Shown here: positions 6,541 to 9,370 of the stretch, in pieces
Numbering within the stretch: the first letter of the stretch is position 1
Layout: each line of letters begins with the position of its first letter
Assembly: GCA_947644185.1 (NCBI GenBank)
Contig: CANRZC010000072.1
Span: 1-9,370, forward strand
Direction: 5' to 3'
DNA: 9,370 bases
From: an uncultured Acetatifactor sp.
GTDB lineage: Bacteria > Bacillota > Clostridia > Lachnospirales > Lachnospiraceae
Notes under the pieces: generated by a model
What the model was told of the DNA's origin: nothing
What the model saw: the letters and a program-made list of their open reading frames with translations, nothing else
Databases searched by the model: none
Translations under genes and position numbers: made by a program

Positions 6541-8319
6541 GTGTCAGAAAAGAGAATACTGCTTGGCAACGAAGCCATAGCGAGAGGCGCCTATGAGGCA
6601 GGCGTGAAGGTGTCTGCAGCCTATCCAGGCACACCCAGCACGGAAATCAGCGAAGCAATCGCAAATTACGAGGAAGTTTATGCGGAATGGTCACCCAATG
6701 AGAAGGTGGCTGCGGAGGTAGCTATTGGGGCCTCCATCGCAGGAGCCCGCTCTATGTGCAGCATGAAGCATGTAGGAGTGAATGTGGCGTCAGATCCGCT
6801 TTTTACGGCTGCCTATGCAGGTGTGGGGGGCGGCATGGTGATAGTGGCTGCAGATGATCCAGGTATGTACAGCTCCCAGAATGAGCAGGACAGCCGAATG
6901 GTGGCAAGGGCTGCCATGATACCAGTGCTGGAGCCTTCTGACAGCGCTGAGGCAAAGGAATTCACGAAGCTTGCTTTTGATCTGAGCGAAGAGTATGACA
7001 CACCTGTAATGGTGCGTTCCACCACCAGACTTTCCCATTCACAGGGGGTGGTAGAGCTAAAAGAGAGGCAGGAGAGGGAGTGCCTTCCCTATGAGCGGAA
7101 TACTGCCAAATATGTCATGATGCCGGCCAATGCCATTAAGAGGCATGTGTTCGTGGAGGAGCGGATGAAGCGGATGGGGGCAGATGCCTGCACAATGCCC
7201 ATAAACCGCGCAGAATACCGGGATCTGTCGGTAGGATTCATTACCAGCGGAATCCCATACCAGTATGTGCGGGAGGCCATGCCTCAAGCCAGCGTCCTAA
7301 AGCTGGGATTGGTACATCCCCTGCCAAAGAAGCTGATACAGGAGTTTGCCGGGAAAGTGGATAAGCTTTACATATTTGAGGAACTGGAGCCTGTTATAGA
7401 AGAGCAGGTAAAATCCTGGGGCATTTTAAAGGCTGTGGGCAAGGAAATCTTTACAGTGCAGGGAGAGTACAGCGCCAATCTGCTGCGTGAGCGAGTGCTG
7501 GGAGAAAAAGTACAGACTTCTGATCCGGCAGCAGTGCCTGCCAGGCCACCCATACTATGTCCAGGCTGTCCCCACCGCAGTGTATACTCTGTGATGAAAC
7601 GTCTGGGGATCCATGGGGCCGGAGATATCGGCTGTTATACATTGGGGGCGGTGGCACCTTTGAGTGTGGTGGATTCTACGATCTGCATGGGATCTAGCAT
7701 CAGTACCCTTCACGGAATGGAAAAGGCCAGGGGAAGAGAGTATATCAGGAACTGGGTGGCAGTCATCGGAGATTCTACGTTTATGCATACAGGAATCAAC
7801 TCTCTGATGAACATGGTTTACAATCAGTCCTGCGGCACAGTGGTAATCCTGGACAATTCCACCACAGGCATGACAGGACACCAAGATCATGCTGCCACGG
7901 GCAAGACGCTGAAGGGGGAAGTGGTACCGGCAATCAATATCACAAAGCTCTGTGGTTCCCTGGGGATTGAGCATGTGTATGAAATCAGTGCCTTTGATTT
8001 GGACGGCCTGGCGGAAGCCCTGAAACGGGAGACCCATAGAGATGCGGTATCAGTTATCATTACAAAAGCTCCCTGCGTGCTGCTCAAGGGCGTGACTTTC
8101 CCTAATAAATGTGTGCCAGTGCCTGAAAAATGTAAGAAATGCGGCGCCTGTCTGCGTCCTGGCTGCCCTGCATTGACAAAGAATGCAGACGGAACAATAT
8201 CCATTGATGAGACCATGTGTAATGGCTGTGGACTGTGCCAGAAGCTGTGCAAATTTGATGCGATAGAAGTGTGCAAAGATTTTCTAAGCGGTCAAAAAAC
8301 GCCCGCTAAGAAAATCTAG
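6541..8319 (+). CDS. iorA: Indolepyruvate:ferredoxin oxidoreductase, alpha subunit
   Basis: IorA holds the thiamine pyrophosphate and iron-sulfur centres of the enzyme that oxidatively decarboxylates aryl pyruvates (from Trp, Phe, Tyr) to aryl-acetyl-CoA and reduces ferredoxin; the reaction can run backwards. The 592 residues are family-typical. The first ~190 form the pyruvate-ferredoxin-oxidoreductase N-terminal domain (GNEAIARGAYEAG, AYPGTPSTEI, KHVGVNVASDPL). CPGCPHRS at 340-347 opens the TPP domain, whose cofactor motif runs from GDSTF (410) to DNSTTGMTGHQ (from 438). The C-terminus has two cluster motifs: Cys531/534/537/542 and Cys560/563/566/570, of 4Fe-4S ferredoxin type. GTG start is chosen from the AGGAGG 7 bases upstream. 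The last residues, FLSGQKTPAKKI, follow the final ferredoxin helix and are encoded by one arm, the loop and the other arm of a long inverted repeat, so this tail was probably added secondarily. iorB follows after an unusually long 162-base gap. Confidence 0.95.
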   Translation: MSEKRILLGNEAIARGAYEAGVKVSAAYPGTPSTEISEAIANYEEVYAEWSPNEKVAAEVAIGASIAGARSMCSMKHVGVNVASDPLFTAAYAGVGGGMVIVAADDPGMYSSQNEQDSRMVARAAMIPVLEPSDSAEAKEFTKLAFDLSEEYDTPVMVRSTTRLSHSQGVVELKERQERECLPYERNTAKYVMMPANAIKRHVFVEERMKRMGADACTMPINRAEYRDLSVGFITSGIPYQYVREAMPQASVLKLGLVHPLPKKLIQEFAGKVDKLYIFEELEPVIEEQVKSWGILKAVGKEIFTVQGEYSANLLRERVLGEKVQTSDPAAVPARPPILCPGCPHRSVYSVMKRLGIHGAGDIGCYTLGAVAPLSVVDSTICMGSSISTLHGMEKARGREYIRNWVAVIGDSTFMHTGINSLMNMVYNQSCGTVVILDNSTTGMTGHQDHAATGKTLKGEVVPAINITKLCGSLGIEHVYEISAFDLDGLAEALKRETHRDAVSVIITKAPCVLLKGVTFPNKCVPVPEKCKKCGACLRPGCPALTKNADGTISIDETMCNGCGLCQKLCKFDAIEVCKDFLSGQKTPAKKI

Positions 8320-8327
8320 ATTGCACA
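8270..8327 (+). repeat. Long imperfect hairpin spanning the iorA stop codon
   Basis: The left arm 8270-8291 pairs with 8303-8327. From the base: TGTGCAA with TTGCACA, a three-base bulge (8318-8320, overlapping the TAG stop at 8317-8319), AGATTTTCT with AGAAAATCT, an A-A mismatch (8286/8308), then AGCGG with CCGCT, closing an 11-base loop (8292-8302). That is 21 pairs. No T-run follows the right arm, so it is not a canonical terminator. It may act in mRNA stability or be one end of an inserted palindromic element. Confidence 0.8.
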
Positions 8328-8378
8328 GTGTGAAGCTTCTTCACACGGAAGAATACCCAAAGTGCGGGCATTCTTCCG
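8328..8378 (+). repeat. Two adjacent hairpins in the iorA-iorB spacer
   Basis: GTGTGAAG (8328-8335) and CTTCACAC (8339-8346) form a perfect 8-pair stem with a 3-base loop. CGGAAGAAT (8346-8354) and ATTCTTCCG (8370-8378) form a perfect 9-pair stem sharing one base with the first; inside it CCC (8356-8358) can pair with GGG (8366-8368) after an A-C mismatch. Neither stem is followed by a T-run. Together with the hairpin just upstream they leave almost no unpaired sequence over about 110 bases. Confidence 0.8.
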
Positions 8379-8413
8379 GTCTTGCACCAATTTTATGGCC
8401 GCTAAAGCGGCAT
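8375..8413 (+). repeat. Dispersed palindromic repeat, copy 2, in the iorA-iorB spacer
   Basis: This 39-base stretch matches the trpC 3' end (3693-3732) at 33 of 40 aligned positions. It ends in a hairpin, GCCGC (8398-8402) and GCGGC (8407-8411) around TAAA. Its left end overlaps the right arm of the preceding stem. Downstream, the AT-rich bases to about 8421 still loosely resemble the trpC copy (TTTAAAG versus GATTAAAAG). The remainder of the spacer up to the iorB ribosome binding site, 8422-8465, shows no clear feature to me. Confidence 0.75.
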
Positions 8414-8481
8414 GATTAAAAGCGCACGAAGAGCTTCAATAGAATTTTCGGTTGTATGCGTTGACAGGAGGATGATGGAAG

Positions 8482-9057
8482 ATGAGTGTTAAAAATATTA
8501 TGATTGTAGGCGTGGGCGGACAGGGGACACTGCTCACCAGCAGAATACTGGGGAATCTGGCCATTCACGCAGGGTTTGATGTGAAGCTTTCAGAGGTCCA
8601 CGGCATGGCACAGCGCGGCGGCAGTGTGGTGACCTTTGTGCGGTATGGGGAGGAGGTGGCCGAACCCATTGTGGAGGAGGGCTGTGCGGATGTGTTGATT
8701 GCCTTTGAGAAGCTGGAGGCTCTGCGCTATCTGCATTTTCTGAAGGAAGACGGAGTGGTCATAGTAAATGACTGGCGTATTGACCCTATCACTGTGGTGA
8801 CCGGAGCGGCCCAGTATCCTGAGAACATATTGGAGGAGCTGCGGAGTGTCAGAAGGACTGTGGTGGTGGAGGCTACAAAAAAAGCGGTGGAGATGGGGGC
8901 ACCAAAAGCTTTCAATGTGGTGGTACTGGGTGCCGCTGCCAGATATATGGGCTTTGAAAAAGAAGATTGGATCCATGTAATAGAAACTACAGTTCCGCAA
9001 AAGACAATAGAAGTAAATCGAAAAGCCTTTGAAATGGGATATGTGGCATATGCTTAG
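8482..9057 (+). CDS. iorB: Indolepyruvate:ferredoxin oxidoreductase, beta subunit
   Basis: IorB is the small subunit that completes the IorA active site; it corresponds to the gamma domain of pyruvate:ferredoxin oxidoreductase. At 191 residues it has the family's usual size. Recognition rests on IVGVGGQGTLLTSRILG near the N-terminus, the highly characteristic SEVHGMAQRGGSVVTFVRYG, and APKAFNVVVLGAAARYMG in the second half. There are no cysteine cluster motifs, as expected, since the clusters are on IorA. ATG 8482 is served by AGGAGG at 8466-8471, a rather long 10-base spacing; ATGs at 8472 and 8475 are closer but out of frame and run into a stop after a few codons. I see no promoter in the spacer before it, so it probably depends on readthrough from iorA across the hairpin cluster. 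Its stop is 15 bases before the next gene, which suggests cotranscription. Confidence 0.95.
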   Translation: MSVKNIMIVGVGGQGTLLTSRILGNLAIHAGFDVKLSEVHGMAQRGGSVVTFVRYGEEVAEPIVEEGCADVLIAFEKLEALRYLHFLKEDGVVIVNDWRIDPITVVTGAAQYPENILEELRSVRRTVVVEATKKAVEMGAPKAFNVVVLGAAARYMGFEKEDWIHVIETTVPQKTIEVNRKAFEMGYVAYA

Positions 9058-9058
9058 A

Positions 9059-9065
9059 AGAGGTG
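9059..9065 (+). promoter_or_regulatory. Ribosome binding site setting a TTG start
   Basis: AGAGGTG ends 7 bases before TTG 9073. An in-frame TAG at 9067-9069 prevents any earlier start, and no in-frame ATG follows until after 100 bases, so TTG is the best start for the GNAT gene. Confidence 0.65.
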
Positions 9066-9072
9066 ATAGGTA

Positions 9073-9370
9073 TTGTATACTATTCGCAAAATAAACAGCG
9101 ATGAAGTGGAGGAAGCCCTGGCGTTGGCCTTGGAGGTCTTCCTGGAGTTCGAAGCGCCCGACTACAAGCCGGAAGGGGTTGAAGTTTTCAGGAATCTTAT
9201 ACAAAGTGAAGAATTCATATCCAAACGCAGGCAGGGGCTCTCTCCTGTATATGCGGCCTTTGACAAAGGTAAGATAATCGGTATCATGGGTATGCGCCCC
9301 AACAGGACACATATTAATCTGGCATTTGTCAGGAAGGAATATCACAGGCAGGGAGTGGCAGATAAAAAGC
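9073..9370 (+). CDS. GNAT-family N-acetyltransferase, 3'-truncated by the window
   Basis: The open frame from TTG 9073 reads (M)YTIRKINSDEVEEALALAL and continues without a stop to the right edge, 99 residues. Near the end, GKIIGIMGMRPNRTHINLAF followed by VRKEYHRQGVADKK fits the GNAT fold: a beta strand, then the acetyl-CoA pyrophosphate-binding loop of the form R/Q-x-x-G-x-G/A, here R-Q-G-V-A. Small GNAT enzymes are usually about 150 residues, so roughly the last third is missing. They acetylate amines of small molecules or proteins; the substrate cannot be told from sequence. The gene starts 15 bases after iorB with its own ribosome binding site, so it is probably the third gene of the ior transcript, although a functional link to aryl pyruvate metabolism is not established. 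Confidence 0.8.
   Translation, partial: MYTIRKINSDEVEEALALALEVFLEFEAPDYKPEGVEVFRNLIQSEEFISKRRQGLSPVYAAFDKGKIIGIMGMRPNRTHINLAFVRKEYHRQGVADKK

Noticed and set aside
8346..8395. Third spacer hairpin as a terminator between iorA and iorB
   Set aside because: The stem is strong but is followed by GTCTTGCACC rather than a T-run, and TTTT appears only 12 bases later. Termination here would leave iorB without a promoter.
8461..8466. TTGACA as a -35 element for an iorB promoter
   Set aside because: A -10 element at the proper distance would fall inside iorB, after its start codon; the site overlaps the AGGAGG ribosome binding site.
8590..9345. A 251-codon open frame on the minus strand opposite iorB and the GNAT gene
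   Set aside because: Both + strand genes have clear family motifs; the antisense product has no recognisable domain and reads as low-meaning sequence. It is a shadow of codon bias on the + strand.

Overview
The window carries the 3' part of trpE followed by the rest of a complete tryptophan biosynthesis operon, trpE-trpGD-trpC-trpF-trpB-trpA, all on the + strand. A terminator and a new promoter follow, then iorA and iorB (the two subunits of indolepyruvate:ferredoxin oxidoreductase), then the start of a GNAT-type acetyltransferase cut by the right edge. The gene order, strong purine-rich ribosome binding sites, GTG and TTG starts, oxygen-sensitive ferredoxin-dependent enzymes and protein sequence style all suggest an anaerobic member of the Clostridia, probably Lachnospiraceae or a close relative. 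That placement is an inference; no rRNA or marker gene is present.

Layout. Positions 1-1155 hold trpE, open to the left edge with its N-terminal domain missing. 1219-2877 is a fused trpG-trpD gene (glutamine amidotransferase plus anthranilate phosphoribosyltransferase). 2921-3724 is trpC, 3758-4393 trpF, 4420-5604 trpB, and 5597-6382 trpA, which overlaps trpB by 8 bases. A Rho-independent terminator at 6395-6432 closes the trp unit. A near-consensus sigma-70/sigma-A promoter (TTGACA, 17 bases, TAAAAT) at 6465-6493 drives iorA (6541-8319, GTG start) and probably iorB (8482-9057) and the GNAT gene (from 9073, TTG start, 15 bases after iorB).

Together TrpE with the TrpG domain makes anthranilate from chorismate; the TrpD domain, TrpF and TrpC convert it to indole-3-glycerol phosphate; TrpA and TrpB finish tryptophan. 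IorAB interconverts aryl pyruvates such as indolepyruvate with aryl-acetyl-CoA and CO2, using ferredoxin. The neighbourhood therefore joins tryptophan synthesis to an enzyme that either degrades transaminated aromatic amino acids or, in reverse, salvages aryl acids.

The most unusual signal is non-coding. The iorA-iorB junction, which needs only a few bases, is opened by a 162-base spacer packed with inverted repeats. The first is a long imperfect hairpin that encodes the last residues and the stop codon of IorA. The last part of the spacer (8375-8413) is also present, at 33 of 40 aligned positions with one single-base gap, at the 3' end of trpC (3693-3732), where it supplies the C-terminal codons and stop codon. 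This looks like a dispersed palindromic repeat family that settles at gene ends and writes new C-termini. I see no CRISPR array, tRNA, rRNA, insertion sequence or transposase.
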